Notes: a model not told the origin generated them from the letters alone. A stretch of 64,000 nucleotides of DNA from Clostridium sp. OM02-18AC (GCF_003481825.1 NZ_QULW01000007.1:62001-126000), one strand, 5' to 3'; shown: positions 50,746 to 60,004, counted from the stretch's first letter. A program made the numbers and translations.

Positions 50746-52185
50746 ATGAAAAAGACAAAGATCATCTGCACCATGGGGCCGAACACCAATGACCGCGACC
50801 TGATGAAGGCACTTGCTGAGAACGGCATGGATATTGCACGTTTCAACTTCTCCCACGGCGACTATGAGGAGCAGAAATCCCGTCTGGATATGTTAAAGAG
50901 CATCCGCGAGGAACTCGATCTGCCGATCGCAGCCCTGCTGGATACCAAGGGACCAGAGATCCGTACTGGTCTGTTAAAAGATGAGAAGAAGGTAACTTTG
51001 GTTGAGGGACAGACCTATACCCTGACCACTCGCGAAATCGTTGGTGACGACCAGATCGGTTTCATCAACTACAGCGGACTTCCGGCAGATGTTGAGGCTG
51101 GCAACACCATCCTGATCGATGACGGCCTGATCGAGCTCAAGGTTCAGGAAGTAGTAAACGGCACCGATATCGTCTGCACCGTAGTAAATGGCGGCGAGCT
51201 TGGCATGCGTAAGGGCGTAAACGTACCGAACGTAAAGATCAAACTTCCGGCACTGACTGAGAAAGATAAAGCAGATATCCGTTTCGGTATCGAGCAGGGC
51301 TTTGATTTTATCGCAGCTTCTTTCGTTCGTACTGCAGATGCAGTTCGTGAGATCCGTGCGATGTTAGACGAAGCTGGTTCCCACATCCAGATCGTTGCAA
51401 AGATCGAGAATGCAGAGGGCATCGAGAACCTGGACGACATCATTGAGGCCAGCGACGGCATCATGGTAGCACGTGGTGACATGGGTGTAGAGATCCCGGC
51501 TGAGCAGGTTCCGCACATCCAGAAGACCATCATCCGTAAGTGTAATCTGGCATGCAAGCCGGTTATCACCGCAACCCAGATGCTGGATTCCATGATCCGC
51601 AATCCGCGTCCGACCCGTGCAGAAGTAACCGACGTTGCAAACGCAGTATACGATGGTACCGATGCAGTGATGCTGTCTGGTGAGACTGCAATGGGTAAAT
51701 ATCCGGTAGAGGCATTAAAGATGATGGCTCAGATCTGCGAGACTTCCGAGCAGTACCTGGACTACAATGCATACCGTATGAGAAGAGTATCCACCGCAAA
51801 CCGCAAGAACATTTCCAACGCAGTTTGCTATTCCTCCGTATCCACCGCTCATGACCTGGAGGCAGATGTGATCATCGCTCCGTCCATCAGCGGATTTACC
51901 ACCCGCCTGCTCTCCAAGTGGAGACCGAGCACAACCGTAATCGGTCTGTCTCCGAGCGCAACCGCAGTACGTCAGATGCAGATCTACTGGGGCGTAAAAC
52001 CGTACCAGGCAAAGCGTGCAGATTCCACCGACCTTCTGATCGAGTCTTCCGTTGAGCTTCTGAAAGAGAAGAACGTGATCAAGAGCGGCGATGTTGCAGT
52101 TGTAACGGCTGGTGTGGTAAACAAGAATACCCGTCACGAGCCAGCGAGCAGCACCAACATCATGCGTGTGGTAGTGGTTGAATAA
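50746..52185 (+). CDS. pyk: Pyruvate kinase
   Basis: Final ATP-forming step of glycolysis. 479 residues: TKIICTMGPNTND and MDIARFNFSHGDYEE at the start, LLDTKGPEIRTG, the catalytic Lys in AKIENAEG, Mg ligands in GDMGVEIP, and TATQMLDSMIRNPRPTRAE. The C-terminal allosteric domain ends near GDVAVVTAG; no extra PEP-utiliser domain. ATG 50746 after TGGAGGACAAC. Monocistronic with its own terminator. Confidence 0.96.
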   Translation: MKKTKIICTMGPNTNDRDLMKALAENGMDIARFNFSHGDYEEQKSRLDMLKSIREELDLPIAALLDTKGPEIRTGLLKDEKKVTLVEGQTYTLTTREIVGDDQIGFINYSGLPADVEAGNTILIDDGLIELKVQEVVNGTDIVCTVVNGGELGMRKGVNVPNVKIKLPALTEKDKADIRFGIEQGFDFIAASFVRTADAVREIRAMLDEAGSHIQIVAKIENAEGIENLDDIIEASDGIMVARGDMGVEIPAEQVPHIQKTIIRKCNLACKPVITATQMLDSMIRNPRPTRAEVTDVANAVYDGTDAVMLSGETAMGKYPVEALKMMAQICETSEQYLDYNAYRMRRVSTANRKNISNAVCYSSVSTAHDLEADVIIAPSISGFTTRLLSKWRPSTTVIGLSPSATAVRQMQIYWGVKPYQAKRADSTDLLIESSVELLKEKNVIKSGDVAVVTAGVVNKNTRHEPASSTNIMRVVVVE

Positions 52186-52224
52186 TTTTTGTATTAATTT
52201 TTCATATTAATCGAAAGAACTAGA

Positions 52225-52288
52225 CAAGGAAGTCTGATATGGGTTACAATCAGTTTGATTGCGGCCTGTTCAGGCTTCCTGTTTTTAT
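52225..52288 (+). terminator. Terminator of pyk
   Basis: AGGAAGTCTGA pairs with TCAGGCTTCCT around a long loop, followed by GTTTTTATTT. Confidence 0.75.
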
Positions 52289-52342
52289 TTCAAAGATAAA
52301 TCAATCCTGCAAGAGCAGATTTTGTATAGAGAGGAGATACCG

Positions 52343-53614
52343 ATGGAGAAAAAACCATTTGTAACAAAAGCACAGTTAGAGGAGATCACAAAGACCTATC
52401 CGACACCGTTTCATCTGTACGATGAAAAAGGAATCCGTGAGAACGCAAAGCGTTTAAAAGAGGCATTTTCCTGGAACAAGGGATATAAGGAGTATTTTGC
52501 AGTAAAGGCAACTCCGAATCCGTATATTCTGAAAATCCTGCAGGAGTATGGCTGCGGTACGGACTGTTCCTCTGCAACTGAGCTGATGATGTCTGATGCA
52601 ACCGGCTTTTCCGGTCACAACATCATGTTCTCTTCCAATGATACTCCGCCGGAAGAGTTCAAGCTGGCCAATGACCTGGGTGCCATCATCAACCTGGATG
52701 ATATTACCCATATTGAGTGCGTGGAAAAGGTTTTAGGCTATATTCCGAAGACCATCAGCTGCCGCTACAATCCGGGCGGACTGTTCAAGATCAGCAATGA
52801 TATCATGGACAATCCGGGCGACGCAAAGTACGGCATGACCACCGAGCAGATGTTTGAGGCGTATAAGATCCTGAAAGAAAAAGGCGCTGAAAACTTCGGT
52901 ATGCACGCATTCCTGGCAAGCAATACCGTAACCAACGAGTATTATCCGATGTTAGCAAAGGTACTCTTCGAGCTTGCTGTTAAGCTGAAAGAAGAGACCG
53001 GCGCCCACATCACTTTCATCAACCTTTCTGGTGGAATCGGCATTCCTTACCGTCCGGACCAGGAGCCGAACGACATTATGGCAATCGGCGAAGGTGTCCG
53101 CAAGGTTTACGAGGAAGTTCTGGTACCGGCCGGCATGGGCGATGTAGCGATCTACACCGAGCTTGGTCGTTTCATGCTTGGACCTTACGGCTGCCTGGTA
53201 ACCAAAGCTATCCATGAGAAACACACCCACAAGGAGTACATCGGCGTCGATGCCTGCGCAGTCAACCTGATGCGTCCGGCTATGTACGGAGCTTACCATC
53301 ACATCACCGTAGCAGGAAAAGAAGATGCTCCGTGTGACCACAAGTATGACGTAACTGGCTCTCTCTGTGAGAACAACGATAAGTTTGCCATCGACCGCAT
53401 GCTTCCGAAGATCGATATGGGAGATCTGTTAGTCATCCACGACACCGGAGCACACGGCTTCGCGATGGGTTATAACTACAATGGAAAGCTCAAGTCCGCA
53501 GAGCTCTTATTAAAGGAAGACGGCTCCGTGCAGATGATCCGTCGTGCTGAGACACCGCGGGATTATTTCGCAACACTGGATATCTGCCCGATGATGGAGA
53601 AATATCTGAAATAA
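52343..53614 (+). CDS. lysA: Diaminopimelate decarboxylase
   Basis: PLP enzyme of fold type III making L-lysine from meso-diaminopimelate. 423 residues. The PLP lysine lies in YFAVKATPNPYIL near residue 55, followed by GCGTDCSSATEL; the glycine-rich phosphate loop is INLSGGIGIPY, and EGVRKVYEE follows; C-terminal YGAYHHITV and CENNDKFA are family features. ATG 52343 after AGAGGAGAT; the frame extends upstream into the pyk terminator only by chance. Confidence 0.93.
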   Translation: MEKKPFVTKAQLEEITKTYPTPFHLYDEKGIRENAKRLKEAFSWNKGYKEYFAVKATPNPYILKILQEYGCGTDCSSATELMMSDATGFSGHNIMFSSNDTPPEEFKLANDLGAIINLDDITHIECVEKVLGYIPKTISCRYNPGGLFKISNDIMDNPGDAKYGMTTEQMFEAYKILKEKGAENFGMHAFLASNTVTNEYYPMLAKVLFELAVKLKEETGAHITFINLSGGIGIPYRPDQEPNDIMAIGEGVRKVYEEVLVPAGMGDVAIYTELGRFMLGPYGCLVTKAIHEKHTHKEYIGVDACAVNLMRPAMYGAYHHITVAGKEDAPCDHKYDVTGSLCENNDKFAIDRMLPKIDMGDLLVIHDTGAHGFAMGYNYNGKLKSAELLLKEDGSVQMIRRAETPRDYFATLDICPMMEKYLK

Positions 53615-53645
53615 ACAATATCGCACAGTAAGTCTCTGTAAATAC

Positions 53646-53845
53646 GGAAACACAAGCCAGCCGCTACAGGAACGCATTTGGGTGAAAATCCTTTTGCTCG
53701 TGGGCTGCGCCGCCTATCAGCAGAACTGCGACCCAAACTCGCACGCGCTGCGTGCTCAAACAAGGGTCTCCGTTCTGCCGCTATGCTCGCCCACTCACGG
53801 ATTTTCAAACAAATGCTTATCCTGTACCGGCTGGCTTGCGTTTCC
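53646..53845 (+). repeat. Giant imperfect hairpin element downstream of lysA
   Basis: Arms of about 46 nt (53646-53691 and 53799-53845) match over most of their length, including ACAAGCCAGCCG / CGGCTGGCTTG and GAAAATCC / GGATTTTC, around a roughly 107-nt middle that itself contains GC-rich stems. Related in style to the elements at 8412 and 24495. Short ORFs inside are by-products. Confidence 0.75.
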
Positions 53846-53869
53846 TGTGTACTGGCTTTACTAAAATAA

Positions 53870-53944
53870 AAACCTGCAACCATTACTGATTTGGCAGATA
53901 ATTAGCCTATCTCTATCATTTCAGTAGTGGTTGCAGGTTTTTGT
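53870..53944 (+). terminator. Bidirectional terminator-like hairpin
   Basis: Arms AAACCTGCAACCATTACTGA and TCAGTAGTGGTTGCAGGTTT pair at 18 of 20 positions with a 31-nt loop, flanked by A-rich and T-rich tracts. Confidence 0.75.
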
Positions 53945-53966
53945 ATGTAGTGGAGCCAATAACATA

Positions 53967-54163
53967 GAAAGTCCCCGCCCCGCCATGCATAAGCGCATTC
54001 TTTTAGCCTGTTGCAGCCCGTTTTGTGAGCATAGCGATCGTTTCGGAGCTCTGTCTGAGCGAACGCAGTGAGCGAGTTAGCGGAGGAACGATCAATCGGC
54101 GGCGGAGCAAAACGGGTGAAAACAGGCGTGAATGCGCTTATGCATGGCGGGGCGGGGGCTTTC
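53967..54163 (+). repeat. Second giant hairpin element
   Basis: 34-nt arms 53967-54000 and 54130-54163 match at 33 of 34 positions, with further pairing inside (GCCTGTT.GCCCGTTTTG with CAAAACGGG.AACAGGC). The loop holds AGCGAACGCAGTGAGCGAG. The remaining bases to 54333 show no gene or recognisable signal. Confidence 0.78.
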
Positions 54164-54333
54164 GGAACTATGGATGCTTACTGTGCGAAATTGTTTCATA
54201 TGCTTTATAAAGTAGAGCAATGTCCATTTATGGATAATATACAGATTTCGGACAAACTGATTTAATAGAATAAAACTGTAGCTGAATGCGCAGAATGCAG
54301 TTACAGGAGATTTATAAATCAGGAGGGACGGAC

Positions 54334-54558
54334 ATGATCACGTATGATCCGCTTTGGGAGACCATGAAGACCCGCGGTGTTTCTCAGTACCGGCTGATCA
54401 AGAATTATGGTGTCAGTTCCGGACAAATTAACCGATTGAAGAAAAATGCGTATGTGTCGACGCATACGATTGAAGTTTTGTGTCGGATCTTAAATTGCAG
54501 AGTGGAAGAGATTATGCAGTTTGAAACCGATTTTGACGAAGAAGAAAAATCAGAATAA
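54334..54558 (+). CDS. Small XRE-family (Cro/C1-type) DNA-binding protein
   Basis: 74 residues, essentially one helix-turn-helix domain: WETMKTRGVSQYRLIKNYG then VSSGQINRLKKN and THTIEVLCRILNCRVEEIMQ. An acidic tail (FETDFDEEEKSE) ends it. ATG 54334 after CAGGAGGGA. Such stand-alone proteins are common in Firmicutes; target unknown. It is flanked by hairpin elements and a gene remnant, a spot that looks prone to rearrangement. Confidence 0.85.
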   Translation: MITYDPLWETMKTRGVSQYRLIKNYGVSSGQINRLKKNAYVSTHTIEVLCRILNCRVEEIMQFETDFDEEEKSE

Positions 54559-54710
54559 AGAGCTGTGAAGAAGAGGAGTATCCTGTTTTTCATGGCTCTT
54601 TGCTATGTGCAGAAAAGAGTTTCCCAATTGCGGATATTGCGCTATGATAGACGGAGAGGACTGATATTGTAACCAGTAAAAAATCTAATGCAAAAAGGGA
54701 GGAACCGGGC

Positions 54711-55001
54711 ATGAAACAGTTATGTGATTTTCCGAAGATAAATCTTGGAGTATTTCCAACGCCGATACAGCGTTTGTCGAATATCAGTGAATATCTGCAT
54801 ACGAACATCTGGATTAAGCGAGATGACCTCACAGGGGTGGCATTTGGCGGAAATAAGGTTCGAAAACTGGAATTTTTGCTTGCGGATGCGAAAAAACAAG
54901 GAGCAGAAATTGTGTTTACCACAGGAGGAGCACAGTCAAACCATGCAATGTTAACGGCGGCCTGTGCACGAAAAGTCGGACTGGAACCGATTACTCTTTA
55001 A
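54711..55001 (+). pseudogene. Truncated D-cysteine desulfhydrase / ACC deaminase family gene
   Basis: 96 residues matching only the N-terminal third of the family: NLGVFPTPIQRLSNIS, the PLP-lysine region IKRDDLTGVAFGGNKVRKLEFL, and TTGGAQSNHAMLTAACARK. It stops at TAA shortly after GLEPITL, and no continuation is visible in any frame before ychF. A complete enzyme has about 330 residues, so this is a deletion remnant. The ribosome site (GGGAGGAA) is still present. Confidence 0.85.
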
Positions 55002-55117
55002 ATTTTTTCTTACCTATGATATAGTATACAAGGACAAAACTCGCTTTTCCTGCTAAAGAGTAAGAAGCTGAGAGATAAAATACGTTCCTGCGTATTTCTA
55101 AGGAGGAAATAGAAACT

Positions 55118-56215
55118 ATGAAATTAGGTATCGTGGGTCTGCCGAACGTCGGCAAGAGTACCCTGTTCAACTCTCTGACCAAGGCTGGTGCAGAGTCTGC
55201 TAACTATCCGTTCTGTACCATCGACCCGAACGTGGGTGTGGTTGCGGTTCCGGACAACCGTTTAAAATTACTGGGCGATCTGTATCATTCCAAAAAAGTA
55301 ACGCCGGCTGTGATCGAGTTCGTTGATATCGCAGGTCTGGTAAAAGGTGCTTCCAAGGGCGAAGGTCTTGGAAACCAGTTCCTTGCAAACATCCGTGAGG
55401 TCGATGCGATCGTTCATGTGGTACGTTGTTTCGAGGATCCGAATGTCATCCATGTAGAGGGCAGTGTCGATCCGATCCGTGACATTGAGACCATCAACCT
55501 GGAGCTGATCTTCTCCGATATCGAGATTCTGGAGCGCCGTATCGCAAAGACTTCCAAGTCTGCGTTCAATGACAAGTCTCTGGCAAAAGAAGTAGAGATC
55601 TTAAAAGAGCTGAAGGCGATTCTGGAAGACGGCAAGATGGCATCCAGCTACGAAAATGATGACGAAGACGTTATGGCTTTCGTCAATTCCCTGAATCTGT
55701 TAACCTGCAAGCCGGTTATCTTTGCTGCAAACGTTGGGGAAGAGGATCTGGCAGATGACGGCGCTTCCAATCCACACGTTGCTGCAGTACGTGAGTATGC
55801 TGCAGAGAACAATTGTGAGGTATTTGTAATCTGTGCCCAGATTGAGCAGGAAATCGCTGAACTGGATGATGACGAGAAGCAGGAGTACTTAGATGCCCTT
55901 GGTCTTTCGGAGTCTGGTCTGGACAAGCTGATCGCTGCAAGCTATCGTCTGCTTGGCCTGATCAGTTATCTGACTTCCGGTGAGGATGAGACCCGTGCAT
56001 GGACCATCAAGGTTGGCACCAAGGCTCCGCAGGCAGCCGGAAAGATCCATTCTGATTTTGAACGTGGTTTCATCCGTGCTGAGGTTGTCAATTACCAGGA
56101 TCTGTTAGACTGCGGTACTTACGCAAAGGCCAAAGAGAAAGGTCTGGTTGGTCTGGAAGGAAAAGATTACGTTGTCAAAGATGGCGATGTCATCCTGTTC
56201 CGCTTCAATGTTTAA
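55118..56215 (+). CDS. ychF: Redox-regulated ATPase YchF (OLA1 type)
   Basis: 365 residues. Obg-like P-loop GLPNVGKSTLFNSLT, followed by ANYPFCTIDPNVGVV and the DIAGLV switch. The position of the guanine-specificity motif reads NVGEED, explaining ATP preference in the family. A coiled-coil insert and the C-terminal TGS domain (AWTIKVGTKAPQAAGKIHSDFERGFIRAE) follow. Binds ribosomes and is linked to stress responses. ATG after AAGGAGGAA. Confidence 0.95.
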   Translation: MKLGIVGLPNVGKSTLFNSLTKAGAESANYPFCTIDPNVGVVAVPDNRLKLLGDLYHSKKVTPAVIEFVDIAGLVKGASKGEGLGNQFLANIREVDAIVHVVRCFEDPNVIHVEGSVDPIRDIETINLELIFSDIEILERRIAKTSKSAFNDKSLAKEVEILKELKAILEDGKMASSYENDDEDVMAFVNSLNLLTCKPVIFAANVGEEDLADDGASNPHVAAVREYAAENNCEVFVICAQIEQEIAELDDDEKQEYLDALGLSESGLDKLIAASYRLLGLISYLTSGEDETRAWTIKVGTKAPQAAGKIHSDFERGFIRAEVVNYQDLLDCGTYAKAKEKGLVGLEGKDYVVKDGDVILFRFNV

Positions 56216-56281
56216 TATCTTCTGAAATTGTCTGTGCAATGCATGAGCTGCAGCGCAGACATATATGGGAACGATAATACA

Positions 56282-56327
56282 AAAAAGAGAAATCGCCGCA
56301 GGGTGTCTGCGCTGATTTCTCTTTTTC
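56282..56327 (+). terminator. Terminator of ychF
   Basis: AAAAAGAGAAATC.CCGCAG pairs with CTGCG.TGATTTCTCTTTTT, ending in a T-run. Confidence 0.85.
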
Positions 56328-56331
56328 TCTA

Positions 56332-56373
56332 TTGCATAGCAGCGATGGGCGTCAGTGATGCGTCCGCTGTCTG
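56332..56373 (+). repeat. Post-terminator dispersed element, copy 3
   Basis: TTGCATAGCAGCGATGGGCG, then TCAGTGATGCGTCCGCTG. Looser match than copies 1 and 2 but the same ends, strand and position after a terminator. Confidence 0.5.
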
Positions 56374-56412
56374 CTCCATTTTTACGGGACATGTTTGATC
56401 ACCGCAGAAGAT

Positions 56413-56460
56413 AACAAAAAAGCTCCGGTTCCTCACACCCAGGAACCGAAGCTTTTTGTT
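56413..56460 (-). terminator. Bidirectional terminator of rpsT
   Basis: AACAAAAAAGCTCCGGTTCCT pairs with AGGAACCGAAGCTTTTTGTT (one mismatch and one bulge) around a 7-nt loop; runs of A and T on the two sides. Confidence 0.87.
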
Positions 56461-56484
56461 ATTTATAATATTCCAGTCTTATGA

Positions 56485-56748
56485 TTAAGCCATTGCGTTT
56501 ACAGCTTTAGAGAGGCGGGAAACCTTTCTGGAAGCAGTATTCTTGTGGTATACACCCTTGGTGCAAGCCTTATCGATCTCGGAAGTTGCAGCAAGTAATG
56601 CGGTCTGAGCAGCAGCCTTATCACCAGCGGTTACAGCAGCCTCTACCTTCTTGCAAGCAGTTTTCACTTTAGAACGGATTGCTTTGTTTCTAGCAGCCTT
56701 GGTCTCGTTTACTAAGATTCTCTTTTTAGCAGATTTAATGTTAGCCAA
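56485..56748 (-). CDS. rpsT: Ribosomal protein S20 (TTG start)
   Basis: 87-residue basic helical protein binding 16S rRNA, starting ANIKSAKKRILVNETKAARNK after the initiator. The frame extends five codons further to ATG-like positions at 56763, but GGAGGTG lies just before the TTG at 56748, and family proteins begin exactly there. A UUG start is also used by E. coli rpsT, where it supports autoregulation. Convergent with ychF, divergent from gpr. Confidence 0.94.
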   Translation of the reverse strand: MANIKSAKKRILVNETKAARNKAIRSKVKTACKKVEAAVTAGDKAAAQTALLAATSEIDKACTKGVYHKNTASRKVSRLSKAVNAMA

Positions 56749-56842
56749 TCTGGGCACCTCCAATTAATCAAAAATTTTATTCATAGTCTTTGGTTTGCAT
56801 CAAAGTCTGGACACGGACAGTTCAATGTAAACATACTATTGC

Positions 56843-56871
56843 ATTCTACCTAATCCAACCGAAAATGTCAA
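56843..56871 (-). promoter_or_regulatory. Promoter of rpsT
   Basis: Minus strand: TTGACA (56871-56866), 17-bp spacer, TAGAAT (56848-56843), 95 bp before the start codon. Confidence 0.85.
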
Positions 56872-57005
56872 TACATAAATTGCTTATTTTTGCGAAAAAT
56901 AAACGAAACGACTGCTGTACATGCAATGCGTGAATCGTAACACATACGAAGAAGATTGGTCTTTAAAACAGCAGGAAAGCTGAGAGAAAGAAAAGAGGGA
57001 TTTGT

Positions 57006-58082
57006 ATGAAATATGAAGATAAAAAACAAAATAAGCAGACCTTTCAGATCCGGACGGACCTGGCAGTGGAAGAACAGGAGCGATTTCCGGGAGATGGAGG
57101 AGAAGTACAGGGCGTGTCATTGAGAAAATGGCGGGAAAGTGACTCGGATATTCGGATGACAGAAGTGAAGATTTTAAATGAGCAGGGAGCCAGAATCATG
57201 GGAAAGACAATGGGAACGTACCTGACCCTGGAGGCAGATCTGCTTGCAAAAAAGGATGAAAGCTATCATGAGGAGGTCTCGAAGGAACTTGCGGGGGATT
57301 TGCAAAAACTGCTTCGGTCGCTGACAGGGAAAATGGAAACAGAATTAAAAATTCTGGCAGTGGGACTTGGAAACAGCCAGGTGACACCGGATGCACTCGG
57401 TCCTAAGGTGATCCATAACCTTCAGATGACGAGACATCTGACCGGATACGGCAAAGTGGGTAATCAGGAAGATCAAAATGGGAAACATCATGAAAGAAAA
57501 AAACAGGATGAGAAAGAACATGATGAAAAAGAGTACCGTTTCCCATCGCTGAGCGGGATCGTCCCAGGTGTCATGGCGCAGACCGGAATGGAGACCGCAG
57601 AGATTTTAAAAGGAATTATTCAGGAGACAAAGCCGGATCTGCTCCTTGCGATCGATGCGCTGGCTGCCCGCAGCATCCGGCGCCTTGGGACAACGATCCA
57701 GCTGACCGATACCGGGATTCATCCGGGGTCCGGTGTGGGAAATCACCGCCGTGGTCTGACAAAAGAAAGCCTGGGGATCCCGGTTCTTGCGATCGGGGTG
57801 CCGACGGTTGTGAGCGCGGCAGCGATTGTGTATGATACGGTGGATGTTATGGCAGAAGCGCTGAAAAAAAGCAGAAGAACAGAACACATTGGTGGTTTTG
57901 TGGAGGAACTGGAACCGGAAGAGCAATATCTTTTGATCCGGGAACTTCTGACACCGGAGTTTGGAAATCTCTATGTGACACCTCCGGATATCGATGAACG
58001 GATTCAGTATTTGAGCTATACCATATCTGAGGGAATTCATAAAGCGCTTTTTGGCGTTACAGACATTGCGCGTGAAGCGTAG
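57006..58082 (+). CDS. gpr: GPR endopeptidase (spore germination protease)
   Basis: Degrades small acid-soluble proteins during germination; made as a zymogen in the forespore. The N-terminal FQIRTDLAVEE region contains the autoprocessing area; core motifs are GLGNSQVTPDALGPKVI, SGIVPGVMAQTGMET, AIDALAARS, and DTGIHPGSGVGNHR. 358 residues with an unusual charged insert rich in His, Lys, Glu and Asp (about residues 153-178) before the PGVM motif. It is the clearest evidence that the host sporulates. A forespore sigma promoter is expected but was not resolved. Confidence 0.95.
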   Translation: MKYEDKKQNKQTFQIRTDLAVEEQERFPGDGGEVQGVSLRKWRESDSDIRMTEVKILNEQGARIMGKTMGTYLTLEADLLAKKDESYHEEVSKELAGDLQKLLRSLTGKMETELKILAVGLGNSQVTPDALGPKVIHNLQMTRHLTGYGKVGNQEDQNGKHHERKKQDEKEHDEKEYRFPSLSGIVPGVMAQTGMETAEILKGIIQETKPDLLLAIDALAARSIRRLGTTIQLTDTGIHPGSGVGNHRRGLTKESLGIPVLAIGVPTVVSAAAIVYDTVDVMAEALKKSRRTEHIGGFVEELEPEEQYLLIRELLTPEFGNLYVTPPDIDERIQYLSYTISEGIHKALFGVTDIAREA

Positions 58083-58241
58083 TATTTTCCGTGAAAAATA
58101 GGCGAAAAATATAGAAATAAGAAACAGGGGAAGTCTTGTCATGCCGCGGATTCTATGTTATATTGATATCCGTGGCATTTTGCCAATTTACGAGAGAAAC
58201 GGTTGCTGGTCAGGCATATATGGACAGCAACGAGAAAAGAG

Positions 58242-59009
58242 ATGGTTATGTTACAGTATCTGATTGTATGCCCGCTGGTGTTCCTGGCGGGATTTGTTGA
58301 CTCCATTGCAGGCGGAGGCGGTCTGATTTCCCTTCCGGCCTATATCATTGCCGGAGTTCCGGCTCATTTTGCCCTGGGCACCAATAAAATATCGTCAACG
58401 CTGGGAACCAGTGTTTCCACCTGGCGGTATTTGAAAAATGGCTATCTGAAGGGAAAAGAACTGGTTACGACAGCTCTGTGTGCCTGTCTGACAGCGTTAG
58501 TGGGTTCCTACATTGGTTCCAGCCTTTCCCTCATGGTGAGCGATACCGTGCTGAAGCATATGATGATGGTAGTGCTCCCGATCGTTTCATTTTATGTGCT
58601 GCGGAATAAAAATATGGGAACCGAAACCGAACAAAAAAAATTGTCCGGAAAAGCAGTGCTTCTGATCAGTGTGGCAGCATCGTTTGTCATTGGCATGTAT
58701 GATGGCTTTTATGGACCGGGAACCGGCACGTTTTATCTTCTGGTTTTAACCGGGATTGCCCATCTGAGCATACACGAAGCATCTGCCATGACCAAGGTGC
58801 TCAATCTGACTTCCAATGTCATGGCGCTGACGAATTTTCTGATCAATGGAACCGCTTATTACGGGCTTGGACTGGCTGCGGCTGCGTTCTGTATTGCAGG
58901 AAACTATCTTGGTTCCGGACTTGTTGTGAATAACGGTCAGAAAATCGTGCGTCCGGTTATTCTGGTCGTGCTGCTTATTTTGTTTGTAAAAATTTTACTG
59001 GGAATTTAA
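58242..59009 (+). CDS. TauE/SafE-family anion exporter
   Basis: About 255 residues, seven to eight helices. The first helix LIVCPLVFLAGFVDSIAGGGGLISLP and the second-half repeat FVIGMYDGFYGPGTGTFYLL are the two inverted TSUP domains. Members export sulfite, sulfonates or organic acids. Starts possible at ATG 58242 or 58248; neither has a strong ribosome site. It precedes prmA by 26 bp. Given several sulfur genes in the window, sulfite or a sulfonate is a reasonable but unproven substrate. Confidence 0.87.
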   Translation: MVMLQYLIVCPLVFLAGFVDSIAGGGGLISLPAYIIAGVPAHFALGTNKISSTLGTSVSTWRYLKNGYLKGKELVTTALCACLTALVGSYIGSSLSLMVSDTVLKHMMMVVLPIVSFYVLRNKNMGTETEQKKLSGKAVLLISVAASFVIGMYDGFYGPGTGTFYLLVLTGIAHLSIHEASAMTKVLNLTSNVMALTNFLINGTAYYGLGLAAAAFCIAGNYLGSGLVVNNGQKIVRPVILVVLLILFVKILLGI

Positions 59010-59035
59010 ATAAAGAAGAAAAAGGAGAGGACCTC

Positions 59036-59992
59036 ATGAAGTGGACCAAATTTACGTTAAAAACGACAACCGAAGCCGTTGACCTCATCAGCAGTATGCT
59101 GGATGAGATCGGCATTGAGGGCATTGAGATCGAGGACAATGTTCCGTTATCCGATGCCGATACCAAGGGCATGTTCATCGATATTCTTCCAGAACTTCCG
59201 CCGGACGATGGTACCGCAAAGGTAAGCTTTTATGTGGAAGATTTAAGCAATCTGGAAAATATCATTCACCAGGTGAATGCCGGACTGGATGAGATCGCAG
59301 AGTTTGTCAATGTTGGTGAGCGTACTTTAAGCGTTTCTGAGACTGAGGATAAGGACTGGATCAACAACTGGAAACAGTATTTCAAGCCGTTTACCGTAGA
59401 CGATATCCTCATCAAGCCGACCTGGGAGACCATTCCGGAGGAGCATAAGGATAAGCTGCTCATTCAGATCGACCCGGGAACCGCATTTGGTACCGGTATG
59501 CATGAGACGACACAGCTGTGCATCCGCCAGCTGCGCAAGTATGTAACCCCGGAAACCGATGTGATCGATGTGGGAACCGGAAGCGGTATCCTTGGCATCG
59601 CGGCATTGAAGCTCGGTGCAAGAAGTGTATTTGGTACCGACCTGGACGAGAATGCGATCGTGGCAGTGGGCGAGAATCTGGAGTCCAACGACATTCCGGC
59701 AGATCGCTTCCATGTGGTTCAGGGAAATATCATCGATGATAAGGCTATCCAGGACCAGGCTGGCTATGAGCGCTACGACATCGCCGTTGCAAATATCCTG
59801 GCTCCGGTCATCATCATGCTGCAGGGGGAAATCTGCAAGCACATCAAACACGGCGGCATGTTCATCACCTCCGGTATCATCAACACCAAGGAACAGGATG
59901 TCAAAGACGCGATGAATGCAAATCCGGAGCTTGAGATCGTGGAAACTACCTACCAGGGCGACTGGGTATCCATCACCGCCCGCAGAAAATAA
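59036..59992 (+). CDS. prmA: Ribosomal protein L11 methyltransferase
   Basis: 318 residues. N-terminal L11-binding domain (MKWTKFTLKTTTEAVDLI), then an AdoMet-dependent methyltransferase: DPGTAFGTGMHETTQLC, VIDVGTGSGILGIAALKLGA (motif I), and NILAPVI (motif IV). Trimethylates L11. ATG follows AAAAGGAGAGG. It is followed 12 bp later by rsmE, a common bacterial pair. Confidence 0.95.
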   Translation: MKWTKFTLKTTTEAVDLISSMLDEIGIEGIEIEDNVPLSDADTKGMFIDILPELPPDDGTAKVSFYVEDLSNLENIIHQVNAGLDEIAEFVNVGERTLSVSETEDKDWINNWKQYFKPFTVDDILIKPTWETIPEEHKDKLLIQIDPGTAFGTGMHETTQLCIRQLRKYVTPETDVIDVGTGSGILGIAALKLGARSVFGTDLDENAIVAVGENLESNDIPADRFHVVQGNIIDDKAIQDQAGYERYDIAVANILAPVIIMLQGEICKHIKHGGMFITSGIINTKEQDVKDAMNANPELEIVETTYQGDWVSITARRK

Positions 59993-60004
59993 GGAGCAGG
60001 AATC

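Noticed and set aside
53678..53869. 60-63 codon ORFs in the first giant hairpin
   Set aside because: Same reason; no ribosome site and sequence dictated by hairpin arms.
54025..54265. Overlapping short ORFs inside the second giant hairpin
   Set aside because: They translate the inverted repeat; reading frames arise from palindromic sequence.
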